A DNA stretch of 64,000 nt, taken from the NCBI GenBank assembly GCA_963666935.1, contig OY762936.1, positions 868,001 through 932,000 of the forward strand, given 5' to 3'. The notes under the pieces are model-generated. The model saw only the letters and a program-made list of their open reading frames with translations. It had not been told where the DNA came from and ran no database searches. This DNA is from G963666935 sp963666935 (lineage in GTDB: Bacteria; Bacillota; Clostridia; Christensenellales; CAG-138). The position numbers were made by a program, and so were the translations under genes. Below, piece by piece: positions 8,599 through 16,577 of this stretch. Position 1 is the first letter of the stretch, and each line of letters begins with the position of its first letter.

Positions 8599-10092
8599 AT
8601 GCTGAACGAAAATTGGGTCACAGAGAATTTTGAAACGGATCTGGCTGTCGCGTATCAAAGAGAACAGTGCGAAGAAGGAAAAAAGACTTTTGATCTGGAG
8701 ATGCATTTGCATCTGGCGCATGTGGAAATGCTCTTAAAGCAGGGAATTATCTCCAAAGAGGAGGCAAAACTCCTTCTGGGCGCACTTCTAAACGTGTGGG
8801 AGGCCGGGCCAGACATCATCGAAATCCGGGAAGGACGCGTCGATCTATATTCCAATCTGGAAGACTACATCGTTAAGGCGATCGGAATTGACGTGGGTGG
8901 GAAATTCCATATCGGGCGCTCGCGTAACGATATGGAGTGCACCATTTCGCGCATGCTTTGCAGGGCCTACCTCATCGACTTCACCCTGTCCGTCTGCGGG
9001 CTGATAGAATCTCTGATCAAAAAGGCGTCCGATCATGTGGATACGGTCATGCCGGGGTATACCCACCATTCCCAGCATGCCCAGCCTACCACCATGGGGC
9101 ATGTCCTGTTGTGGGGTGTGGATAGCTTTCTGCGGGATATCGACCGGGCGGATACCTGTTTTGCGCGCCTGAACAAATCCCCCATGGGCGCTGCGGCTCT
9201 TTGTACAACGGGGTTCCCGGTGAGCCGTGCGTATATAGCGGGCCTTCTGGGCTTTTCCGGCGTCGTCGAACATTCCATTGACGCGGCGGGCAGCCGTGAT
9301 TTTGCGCTGGAAATGGGCAGCGTCCTCTCAATCTTTCTGAGCAATTTAAACCGCCTGAGCGAACTCCTGCTGGTGTGGAACATCCGGGAAGTGGGCATGA
9401 TCAAGATGGCCGGCAAGCATTGTTCCTACAGCTCTATTATGCCGCAGAAGGTCAATCCCGTGGGGATTGAAATGGTGCGTTTTGCCGGCACATCCGCATA
9501 TGGCTCCTTATCCGCCATGTTTAATAACCTCAAAGGGACCACTCCCGGCAACGGCCGCGAGCCCGGCCATGAGGACGCGTTTCTCGCGGGCATCATTGAG
9601 GCGGCCATCCCTTCGGCTTCGTATATGGGCGATATTGTCGCCGATATGACGGTAAACAAGGAGCGCTGCCTGCAGTTGGCCAAAGAAGGGTTTTCCACTA
9701 TGACGGAGCTGGCCGACGAAATGGTACGAAGCAAGGGCGTTTCTTTCTATATGGCGCATAAAATCGTATCCAAACTTGCGCTGCTTGCCGTGGATCAAAA
9801 TATCCCGTGCGAGGGAATCACGCAGGACTTGGTGGACGGCGTGGCGATGGAGCTGTTTAATCGGAAGATCAATATGACAGATACGGAAATCAAACGGGCG
9901 ATTGATCCCGTGGAGAATGTGAAGCACCACAGTCTTCCCGGCGGCCCGTCCTTTGAGGAAGTGAAGCGCATGCTTGCCAACAGGGTGCAAAAGGTTGCCG
10001 AAATCCGCAGCGATTGGGAATCCAGAAAGAAGTATCAGCAAAGCAAGATCGCGCAAGTCAAAGTGCTGGCAAATTCAATTATAAAGGATTGA
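8599..10092 (+). CDS. Argininosuccinate lyase-like enzyme of the fumarase/aspartase superfamily
   Basis: 497 residues from ATG at 8599, which sits 5 bases after GGGAGGAG. An in-frame ATG at 8566 lacks such a site. Family landmarks are GRSRNDMECTI (substrate-binding loop, near residue 103), TVMPGYTHHSQHAQ with the catalytic His region (near 150), and the signature loop SSIMPQKVNP (near 280). Canonical argininosuccinate lyases have MPQKKNP; here the second Lys is Val. No argG or other arginine gene is near, so the substrate may not be argininosuccinate; other amine-adding/eliminating lyases share this fold. A strong terminator follows at 10118. An ordinary ArgH with a divergent loop remains possible. 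Confidence 0.75.
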   Translation: MLNENWVTENFETDLAVAYQREQCEEGKKTFDLEMHLHLAHVEMLLKQGIISKEEAKLLLGALLNVWEAGPDIIEIREGRVDLYSNLEDYIVKAIGIDVGGKFHIGRSRNDMECTISRMLCRAYLIDFTLSVCGLIESLIKKASDHVDTVMPGYTHHSQHAQPTTMGHVLLWGVDSFLRDIDRADTCFARLNKSPMGAAALCTTGFPVSRAYIAGLLGFSGVVEHSIDAAGSRDFALEMGSVLSIFLSNLNRLSELLLVWNIREVGMIKMAGKHCSYSSIMPQKVNPVGIEMVRFAGTSAYGSLSAMFNNLKGTTPGNGREPGHEDAFLAGIIEAAIPSASYMGDIVADMTVNKERCLQLAKEGFSTMTELADEMVRSKGVSFYMAHKIVSKLALLAVDQNIPCEGITQDLVDGVAMELFNRKINMTDTEIKRAIDPVENVKHHSLPGGPSFEEVKRMLANRVQKVAEIRSDWESRKKYQQSKIAQVKVLANSIIKD

Positions 10093-10117
10093 CCGAATCC
10101 AAATTAAGATTCATATG

Positions 10118-10148
10118 CGCCCGGCCATCTTTGGCCGGGCGTTTTTTT
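10118..10148 (+). terminator. Rho-independent terminator after the lyase gene
   Basis: Perfect 9-base stem CGCCCGGCC / GGCCGGGCG with loop ATCTTT, then seven T. It lies 26 bases after the stop codon. Confidence 0.9.
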
Positions 10149-10318
10149 CCCTTTTCTTTGCGACAGCCGCGCCAAAAAATAAAAATCCCGTCGAAAACGG
10201 GAAAATATAAGAACGATTCATTCTTTTTTGCATTCTTATATTACCATAAATTCAAAGAAATTTCAAGACTTGTAGGGGATAGCACAGGGGGGTATACTGC
10301 GAAATGGAGGTGGTATAG

Positions 10319-10792
10319 ATGGATGGCAATTTTTCGCTACAACCCCTCGAAATGCAAAAGCTCGCTGCAATGCAGGAATTGCGCAATTGCAACGAACTGA
10401 CGGCGCGCTATGGTCTGGCGCTGTCCGAAGCACAGATGCAAGCCCTGGTGGAAGGCCGCTTTGGCGCGCTTATTGATACCGGGCGCGTGGAGTTTGGCGA
10501 GGGCGTATTAAAAAAGCTCATATACGCCTTTTGCGATTCTCCCTATGTCATCCAAGACAATTATGAGGAAACCATCTTGGAGCTGCAGGATTCGTTCTAC
10601 TATTATAAAAACGAATCCATGGGCCTGATCGCTGACGATGAGCTCATTGGGTTCATGAAAATCGTATTTGATGGCAGGGCACAGGGCTCGCTGGAATACC
10701 TGACCGGAACCTCTCTGGATGAGCTTTGCCGTTATGCTCGGGACGGCGGCTATGATCCCTTAGACGGCGGCGCTTCCGGCGACCGGTTTTAA
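10319..10792 (+). CDS. Conserved hypothetical protein, DUF6323-like
   Basis: 157 residues, acidic, soluble, with no signal peptide or membrane span. The ribosome site AATGGAGGTGG supports the start at 10319. It has several amphipathic helices and a recurring FYYYKNES / DDELIGFMK pattern that I associate with the DUF6323 family of Clostridia. The next gene begins 6 bases after its stop without a ribosome site of its own, so the two are translationally coupled. Proteins annotated DUF6323 and DUF6179 tend to be found as such pairs; the function is unknown. A possible promoter element (TATACT near 10292) lies upstream. Confidence 0.55.
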   Translation: MDGNFSLQPLEMQKLAAMQELRNCNELTARYGLALSEAQMQALVEGRFGALIDTGRVEFGEGVLKKLIYAFCDSPYVIQDNYEETILELQDSFYYYKNESMGLIADDELIGFMKIVFDGRAQGSLEYLTGTSLDELCRYARDGGYDPLDGGASGDRF

Positions 10793-10798
10793 CGCATT

Positions 10799-11713
10799 AT
10801 GGAAAATTTAGATCTGATAATTCCGGGTGATGACACGCTTTCCCCTGAAGAGCTGCAGATCCTGCAGGTCAAGCTCTGGGGGCTTTTGGGGGAGCGCACC
10901 GGGCGCTATACCATGGGGGACAGCTCGTCGGTTCCCGTGGAGCTGGCGCAAGAACTTTTAACCTCCATCTGCTTCACGCTAGGCATATATCTGAAGGAAA
11001 TCGGCGAAACGCAAAAGCTGCTGGTGTCCGCTGATCTGTCCCAGCTGCTCAAGGTGGGAATCAGGATCATAGAATCCCAAATAGAGACGGGCAAGCAACT
11101 CTGGCAGGCTGCTTGCCTGAGCGCGCCGGAAATTGAAAACATCGCTTACCGGGACACTCTAAAAAGCATCGGCAAATTTTTCAAACGCTATAACCGTCAC
11201 TTTCTGGCGCACCAAATCCCCTGCAGCATCGATTATCCGCTGTGTGATCCGGTACCAGAGCAGACCATGGGGATTGAATATATCAACGAATACCTGCGCC
11301 GCATTCTCATGGAAAACGATGTCCTGCGCCGCTTCGATCCCTGTTTGACCATCCGCCTTCTGGAAGGATATTGTTCCGATTATAGAGAGCTCCTCATCAA
11401 TCTCTGTGAGCCGGTTGTAACCAATGCCGTGGGGCTGGTGCTCATTGGCGGTGATCCGCTGCCGCTTGAGATTTTGGATACGCACTGCGCCCGGCTCGCG
11501 GAGATCTTCGTGCCGCTGTCAGAGCCGGAGGCGCGCCGCGTGCTTCATGAGGCCGCCGGGCGGCTCTGCCGCATGCTGAACGTTGAAAACACGGTCGAGC
11601 AAACATACCTCGTGCACCTTGCGGCGGAACTGGCTCCTCGGATCTTTGCCGCCCTGCCGTATGGGAACCTGAACGGTGTTTTTACTCCGTCCACTGAACC
11701 GGAGAACCCATGA
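10799..11713 (+). CDS. Conserved hypothetical protein, DUF6179-like
   Basis: 304 residues, soluble, predicted largely alpha-helical, with no cofactor motif I can recognise. The start at 10799 lacks a Shine-Dalgarno site but is only 6 bases from the stop of the previous gene, so coupled translation is likely. Features include LSPEELQILQVKLWGLL near the N-terminus and clustered Cys/Leu-rich helices (RLLEGYCSDYRELLINLCEP) in the second half. The pairing with a DUF6323-like partner is the basis for the family suggestion. No function can be assigned; the neighbours (a lyase and purB) do not clearly explain it. Confidence 0.5.
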   Translation: MENLDLIIPGDDTLSPEELQILQVKLWGLLGERTGRYTMGDSSSVPVELAQELLTSICFTLGIYLKEIGETQKLLVSADLSQLLKVGIRIIESQIETGKQLWQAACLSAPEIENIAYRDTLKSIGKFFKRYNRHFLAHQIPCSIDYPLCDPVPEQTMGIEYINEYLRRILMENDVLRRFDPCLTIRLLEGYCSDYRELLINLCEPVVTNAVGLVLIGGDPLPLEILDTHCARLAEIFVPLSEPEARRVLHEAAGRLCRMLNVENTVEQTYLVHLAAELAPRIFAALPYGNLNGVFTPSTEPENP

Positions 11714-11822
11714 GTCAAAATTCTCAGCACAGACTTCAAATCCGCAGGAAATTATGGTAAGATGAAGTGCAAAACAATAAGGAAATCGTTGTGGAAACGA
11801 GTGGAATCACAGGAGGATGGAT

Positions 11823-13229
11823 ATGAAGAGCCAATACGAAAGCCCGCTGGCGTCCCGGTACGCCTCAGATTATATGTTGTCCCTGTTTTCGCCGGACAAG
11901 CGGTATCAAACCTGGCGGGAGCTGTGGGTGGCGCTGGCGGACGCGGAGCGGGAGTTGGGCCTGCCGATTACAAAGGAGCAGGTGAAGCAGCTGGCCGCCC
12001 ATACTACGGACATCGACTACGACGTGGTGGCAAAGAAGGAAAAGGAAATCCGCCATGACGTCATGGCCCATATCTACGCCTACGGGCTGCTTTGCCCGGA
12101 GGCCAAAGGCATCATCCATCTGGGTGCAACCAGCTGCTATGTCACGGACAATGCGGATCTGATCCTCTATCGGGATGCGCTTCGTTACCTTCGGGGCGAG
12201 GCGGTCACGGTGATGCAGGGGCTTTCGGATTTCGCGAATCAATATAAAGACCTGCCCACTTTGGGCTATACCCATTATCAGCCGGCCCAGCTTGTGACGG
12301 TGGGCAAGCGCGCCTGCCTATGGATTCAGGATTTCATGCTGGATCTGGAGGAGATCGACGCGGTGCTCTCCGATCTGCGCTTTTTGGGCTGCCGGGGCAC
12401 CACGGGGACCGAGGCCAGCTTTATGGAGCTTTTCGAGGGGGATACGAAAAAGATCGACACCCTCAATGAAAAGCTGGCGGCCAGATTCGGCTTTGACCGC
12501 TGCTATCCCGTCTGCGGCCAAACCTATCCAAGGAAGGCGGACAGCCGCATCATGGCGGCCTTGTCCTCCCTGTGCCAAAGCGCATACCGCTTTGCAAACG
12601 ATATCCGCCTGTTGCAGCATGACCGGCAAGTGGAGGAGCCCTTTGAAACCGAGCAGGTGGGTTCTTCTGCCATGGCTTACAAGCGCAACCCCATGCGCTG
12701 CGAGCGGGTCTGTTCCCTTGCCCGCTTTGTGATCGCGGACGCACAAAACGCGCCCATGACCGCCAGCGTCCAGTGGCTGGAGCGCACGCTGGATGATTCC
12801 GCCAACCGCCGCATCAGCATTCCCGAGGCCTTCTTGGCTGCGGACGCGGTGCTTCGGATCTGCGCCAACGTGGCAAAGGGATTAAGGGTCAACGAAAAGA
12901 TTGTGGAGCGCACCGTCATGGAATACCTGCCCTTTATTGCCACGGAAAACCTGTTGATGGAGGCCGTGAAAAAAGGCGGCGACCGGCAGGCCATGCACGA
13001 GGTCATCCGGGTGCATTCCATGGCCGCCACTGCCCGCATGAAGGAGGGCCTCCCCTGCGATCTCCTGGAGCGGCTGGCCAAGGACGAAAGCTTCCCCATG
13101 GATCAGGGCCAGATCGAATCTCTGCTGAATCCCGCCCTGTATATAGGCCGCTGCGCCGAGCAGGTGGATCGGTTCCTCGCAGGGTTGAACCTCTCCGGCG
13201 CTGGAAAGGCGGAGCAGCTCAACGTATAA
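11823..13229 (+). CDS. purB: Adenylosuccinate lyase
   Basis: 468 residues. ATG at 11823 is chosen because AGGAGG (11811-11816) directly abuts the other in-frame ATG at 11817. It catalyses two beta-eliminations of fumarate in purine synthesis: SAICAR to AICAR, and adenylosuccinate to AMP. Landmarks are HLGATSCYVTDN (substrate loop with the catalytic His region), TLGYTHYQPAQLVTVGKR, and the superfamily signature SSAMAYKRNPMRCE with the mobile-loop Ser. The length fits the long PurB form. The gene appears monocistronic, with its own terminator at 13235. It is clearly GC-richer than the island that follows. Confidence 0.93.
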   Translation: MKSQYESPLASRYASDYMLSLFSPDKRYQTWRELWVALADAERELGLPITKEQVKQLAAHTTDIDYDVVAKKEKEIRHDVMAHIYAYGLLCPEAKGIIHLGATSCYVTDNADLILYRDALRYLRGEAVTVMQGLSDFANQYKDLPTLGYTHYQPAQLVTVGKRACLWIQDFMLDLEEIDAVLSDLRFLGCRGTTGTEASFMELFEGDTKKIDTLNEKLAARFGFDRCYPVCGQTYPRKADSRIMAALSSLCQSAYRFANDIRLLQHDRQVEEPFETEQVGSSAMAYKRNPMRCERVCSLARFVIADAQNAPMTASVQWLERTLDDSANRRISIPEAFLAADAVLRICANVAKGLRVNEKIVERTVMEYLPFIATENLLMEAVKKGGDRQAMHEVIRVHSMAATARMKEGLPCDLLERLAKDESFPMDQGQIESLLNPALYIGRCAEQVDRFLAGLNLSGAGKAEQLNV

Positions 13230-13234
13230 ATGAG

Positions 13235-13262
13235 CGGCGGAAGTTTTTCTTCCGCCGTTTTT
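13235..13262 (+). terminator. Rho-independent terminator of purB
   Basis: Perfect stem CGGCGGAAG / CTTCCGCCG with loop TTTTT, followed by a T-rich tail, 5 bases after the purB stop. Confidence 0.9.
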
Positions 13263-13414
13263 CTTTGTAATAGGGCACTCCCCACTGTGCAGGGCGTACA
13301 AATTAGCATTCAGCTATGGTAAAGGGCTTTTAGTTCTGTTTGAAGCTCATTTTTATGCTTAAATCGACAAAACAATGGTGAAACATAGAAACGATAATGA
13401 AATACACATAATGC

Positions 13415-13443
13415 TTGACTTTTTCTATAGCATTCGCTATAAC
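13415..13443 (+). promoter_or_regulatory. Promoter of the algI-like/DHHW pair, in a 320-base AT-rich intergenic region
   Basis: TTGACT (13415-13420), 17 bases, TATAAC (13438-13443). The -10 element sits in a small hairpin-capable run ATAGC-ATTC-GCTAT. The rest of 13263-13583 is AT-rich and holds nothing else recognisable, leaving a leader of about 130 bases. Confidence 0.6.
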
Positions 13444-13583
13444 TTAATAAGTTGCTATTTTTTTCAAATTTTGGTTAATGTGGTGTAGGCAGCAAGCAAC
13501 GAAAAAACTATTTGTTCAATGAGCGTCGTTCAGTAAACGCCGTTGTTTTGTGTCCGCGTTGCGTTTGAGGGGAATTTGTTTTT

Positions 13584-14939
13584 ATGGTCTTTTCGTCGTC
13601 GGTGTTTCTCTTTTTGTTTCTGCCTATAGTTCTGCTTTTCTATTATGGCGTATTCCGCAAGAGCAGGCGTTGGCAAAATATCTTACTCACATTTTCAAGT
13701 CTGTTTTTCTATGCGTGGGGTGAGCCCCTTTTTGTTCTGGTTATGCTCGGTTCAATTGCCGTTAACTGGTTTCTTGGCCTGCAAGTCAGCCGTTATGCAG
13801 ACAACCGCAAGGCTCAACGGATATTAGTTGCAATTGCCATTACTGTAAATATCGGTATCTTGTTTGTGTTCAAGTACCTGTCATTTTTTGCAAACATGAT
13901 AACAAATTCAAAAGTGCTTGATATTGCCTTGCCGATAGGCATTTCGTTTTTTACATTTCAAGCGATGTCATATGTGTTCGACATCCAGCGCGGACGCGGA
14001 CAGGCGCGGAAGAATCCCCTTGACGTTGCTCTGTATATCTCGTTTTTCCCGCAACTCATAGCCGGACCGATTGTGCGCTATGAAACCATCGCAGAGCAAA
14101 TTAACAATCGCCGCGAAACACTCTCAGATTTCACGGATGGTATTGAGCGTTTCATGTGTGGGTTTATAAAAAAGGTTTTTATTGCCAACAATATCGCGCC
14201 CCTTGCGGGCTTGGCTTTTGATCATGGCATACCGACAACCGTTTTTGCCTGGATGGGTGCCATAGCCTACACCCTGCAAATTTACTATGACTTTTCAGGC
14301 TATTCCGATATGGCGATCGGGCTTGGTAAAATGTTCGGGTTCAAATTTAATGAAAACTTCGATTATCCCTATATAGCAAAGTCGATCAGTGAATTTTGGC
14401 GGCGTTGGCATATATCGCTCAGTACTTGGTTTCGGGATTATGTCTATTTCCCTCTTGGCGGTAGTCGCGTCAAGACAAAAACCCGCCTTGTATTCAACCT
14501 CTTTGTTGTTTGGTTTTTAACAGGCGTATGGCATGGCGCAAACTGGACATTTTTCCTGTGGGGCTTGATGTATTTTGTCTTGATAACGTCCGAAAAGCTG
14601 ACCGGGTTTTCTCAAAAACTCGGTAAATTCGGTCACATCTATACAATGCTGTTTGTGATTATAGGCTGGGTAATATTCCGCGCGGATAGTCTGCCAGCCG
14701 CGTTCTCCTACATATCCGCCATGTTTGGCATAACAGGTGCGGGCTTGTTGACCGTGTCTGATGTGTTTTGGTTAAAAAATAACGCCTTTTTTTTGGTCGC
14801 GGGAATTGTCTTTGCCCTGCCCGTGGCAAAAAAGCTTCCACGTGCCATACAAACTGCCGGTATAGCGGCCTGTTTCCTGCTCGCATTTACTTATATGATA
14901 AAGGGTAGTTACAATCCATTCATCTATTTCAATTTCTAG
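13584..14939 (+). CDS. MBOAT family O-acyltransferase, AlgI/DltB-like
   Basis: 451 residues with about 11-12 membrane spans. It carries MBOAT landmarks: an N-terminal LFLPIVLLFYYG, LPIGISFFTFQAMSYVFD, the central DFSGYSDMAIGLGKMFGF and FWRRWHISLSTWFRDYVYFP blocks, and FLTGVWHGANWTFFLWG with the conserved active-site His. Such proteins pass acetyl groups across the membrane for O-acetylation of an extracellular polymer, working with an AlgJ/AlgX or DHHW partner, which is the next gene. No polymerase or glycosyltransferase is nearby, so the acceptor is unknown. Base composition is visibly more AT-rich than purB and pyrC on either side, suggesting acquisition by transfer. Confidence 0.88.
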   Translation: MVFSSSVFLFLFLPIVLLFYYGVFRKSRRWQNILLTFSSLFFYAWGEPLFVLVMLGSIAVNWFLGLQVSRYADNRKAQRILVAIAITVNIGILFVFKYLSFFANMITNSKVLDIALPIGISFFTFQAMSYVFDIQRGRGQARKNPLDVALYISFFPQLIAGPIVRYETIAEQINNRRETLSDFTDGIERFMCGFIKKVFIANNIAPLAGLAFDHGIPTTVFAWMGAIAYTLQIYYDFSGYSDMAIGLGKMFGFKFNENFDYPYIAKSISEFWRRWHISLSTWFRDYVYFPLGGSRVKTKTRLVFNLFVVWFLTGVWHGANWTFFLWGLMYFVLITSEKLTGFSQKLGKFGHIYTMLFVIIGWVIFRADSLPAAFSYISAMFGITGAGLLTVSDVFWLKNNAFFLVAGIVFALPVAKKLPRAIQTAGIAACFLLAFTYMIKGSYNPFIYFNF

Positions 14940-14951
14940 GAGCATAGTATC

Positions 14952-16202
14952 GTGAAAAAATCAGCCGTCATTCTTTCAATCGTATTTGCACTATGCCTTT
15001 TGTCTGGAGTAAAAGGCTATGTCAAGCTCGTAACAAGAGGTTACGAAACCTTGACAGGGACAAACAAAATTGAAGCGCTTGAAATAGCGGAAGAAGAGGG
15101 AAGCAACATTGAAACGTTCATACTTGAAACCTCCGGGAAATCTGTCGCTGAAACGGTATTCGAAAACGCAAGCATTAGCGACAAAATCCGGCACTTTCAA
15201 AACGCGATACAATTATATTTAAATGACGTTCCGTTACAGAATCAAATAGTCAAGGTTAACGGTGGCTTTCAAGCTATGATCGGACGGGATATTATAGCCG
15301 ATGCGGATGTGGGAAACGACGTGATTAAACTTGATAACGGCTATTTAGTGAGGTTACAATCAGGTGGAGATGCTGATTTTGTATCAAAGGCAGCGCAAAT
15401 CATTGACTTAAATGTATTTCTGACTGAAAAAGGCATACCACTTGTTTTCGCCCACGCACCATATAAAATTGAATATTCAGATATCCCGTTAGAAAACAAG
15501 GCTAAAACCAATTATCAGCTTTTGAATGATATGCTTGTTAACGGCGGCGTTAAAGTGATTGATATAAAAGCGGAAATGGATCGTGCCGGAATGGATTTCT
15601 TTTCATCATATTATAAGACGGACCATCATTGGAAAGCCCAAACAGGCTTATGGTGTGCCGGAATGCTCGCTCAAAAGTTTAGTAATGACTACGGCTTTAC
15701 TTATGATGAAAGCCTGTTGAACCCGCAAAATTACACCTACGAAGTGCTGGAAAATTTTATTGGTACGCAAGGTAAACGCGTCGGAACGCTATACGCTGGT
15801 GTAGATGACTTCACAATAATTCACACGAAATTTGAAACAGATCTTGAAAGCGACATACTTCTAGGTAATGGGGAATGGGAATGTCGGTCTGGTACACTTG
15901 AAAACGCGATGTACGGGGATAACCAAAGCGACACTTTTGATTGTTTCAGCGACATAAAAATTTTACCGTACTCAATGTATTCTAACGGTAATAACCCAAT
16001 TCAAGTTATTCGCAATAACAAGGCTAAGAACGACAAAAAAATTATCGTCGTGAGACATAGTTTTGCAAATGTAACAATGCCGTTTTTGTCACTTGCGTTT
16101 AGGGAAATAAACGTTGTTGACTTGAGGGCTCCTAACAGGCCGGACAATCTCTATTCCTACATAGAGGAATACCAGCCGGATTTCGTATTGTTTCTGTGGT
16201 AG
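14952..16202 (+). CDS. DHHW/AlgJ-like SGNH-type exported acetyltransferase partner
   Basis: 416 residues starting with GTG at 14952 (AGGAG at 14938-14942). A signal anchor (ILSIVFALCLLSGVKG) leads to an extracytoplasmic domain. The motif YKTDHHWKAQTG (near residue 222) is the hallmark of the DHHW/AlgJ family, whose Asp-His pair belongs to an SGNH-like catalytic triad. A later block RHSFANVTMPFLSLAF probably holds the Ser. Together with the MBOAT gene 12 bases upstream it should complete O-acetylation of an exported polysaccharide or cell-wall polymer. It shares the low GC content of its partner. No terminator is obvious; the dispersed repeat at 16226 follows. Confidence 0.82.
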   Translation: MKKSAVILSIVFALCLLSGVKGYVKLVTRGYETLTGTNKIEALEIAEEEGSNIETFILETSGKSVAETVFENASISDKIRHFQNAIQLYLNDVPLQNQIVKVNGGFQAMIGRDIIADADVGNDVIKLDNGYLVRLQSGGDADFVSKAAQIIDLNVFLTEKGIPLVFAHAPYKIEYSDIPLENKAKTNYQLLNDMLVNGGVKVIDIKAEMDRAGMDFFSSYYKTDHHWKAQTGLWCAGMLAQKFSNDYGFTYDESLLNPQNYTYEVLENFIGTQGKRVGTLYAGVDDFTIIHTKFETDLESDILLGNGEWECRSGTLENAMYGDNQSDTFDCFSDIKILPYSMYSNGNNPIQVIRNNKAKNDKKIIVVRHSFANVTMPFLSLAFREINVVDLRAPNRPDNLYSYIEEYQPDFVLFLW

Positions 16203-16225
16203 ACTGCTCCTTTTTACCTGATAAT

Positions 16226-16416
16226 TGAATGTATCGGCTCATTTTGAGCGGACGAAAATAATTTAATTGGGGGAACTGGCGTTCCCCCAAGGCCCCCACT
16301 TAAGGGACAGGGGGTTTACCTCTCTTACACAAGTGTTCCCCCTGAAGAGGTACAGGGGGCTTTCCCCCTCCAATAAAAGAATCTCCGTCGCCGCCGTAGG
16401 CGGCAACTCACTATTT
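16226..16416 (-). repeat. Dispersed structured repeat, copy 1 (inverted relative to copy 2)
   Basis: Read on the minus strand, this segment matches 38445-38650 along both flanks. Shared parts are AAATAGT, a GCCGCC/GGCGGC hairpin, GGAGGGGG-loop-CCCCCT, then GGGGGAAC-loop-GTTCCCCC, CAATTAAA, and GCTCA-loop-TGAGC followed by ATACnTTCA. The centre differs but is structured too: here ACCTCT/AGAGGT interleaves with CAGGGGG/CCCCCTG, which is compatible with a pseudoknot or alternative folds. It has no coding capacity. It ends just before the pyr promoter. Confidence 0.7.
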
Positions 16417-16420
16417 CTCC

Positions 16421-16449
16421 TTGACATTGAAGCTCCGATGTGCTATTTT
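16421..16449 (+). promoter_or_regulatory. Promoter of the pyr operon
   Basis: TTGACA (16421-16426), 17 bases, TATTTT (16444-16449) with the extended -10 TGC before it. Transcription should start near 16456-16457, so the leader begins right at the first regulatory stem. Confidence 0.75.
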
Positions 16450-16456
16450 AATCAAA

Positions 16457-16577
16457 ATAAATCTTGGCAGTTTGATGCCGACAAGATTGTGCATACAGTT
16501 TGGGTTTGATGGCCGCACAGCGGCTGTCCGATGGATTGGAATCTTGCCGGCGGCAGGATTTTTTTATGGGAGGTTTT
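16457..16577 (+). promoter_or_regulatory. Attenuator leader of the pyr operon with mutually exclusive stems
   Basis: Four segments are visible. Segment 1 (AATCTTGGCA, 16460-16469) can pair with segment 2 (TGCC 16476-16479 plus AAGATT 16483-16488) around a 6-base loop. Segment 2 (16477-16488) can instead pair 11 of 12 positions with segment 3 (AATCTTGCCGGC, 16540-16551). Segment 3 also forms the terminator with segment 4 (GGCAGGAT, 16552-16559). So 1:2 frees the terminator and 2:3 prevents it. A small stem GCCGC/GCGGC (16512-16524) sits in the antiterminator loop. No PyrR-type binding sequence was recognised, so the effector is unknown. Confidence 0.72.
16541..16565 (+). terminator. Regulated intrinsic terminator directly before pyrC
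   Basis: Stem ATCTTGCC / GGCAGGAT (one G-U pair) with loop GGC, then seven T ending at 16565. The pyrC ribosome site GGGAGG follows within three bases, so this is an attenuator rather than the end of an upstream gene. Confidence 0.78.

Noticed and set aside
16267..16380. CRISPR-like or REP array in the G-rich stretch after the DHHW gene
   Set aside because: There are no regularly spaced identical repeats; the segment is one copy of a longer structured element also found at 38445.
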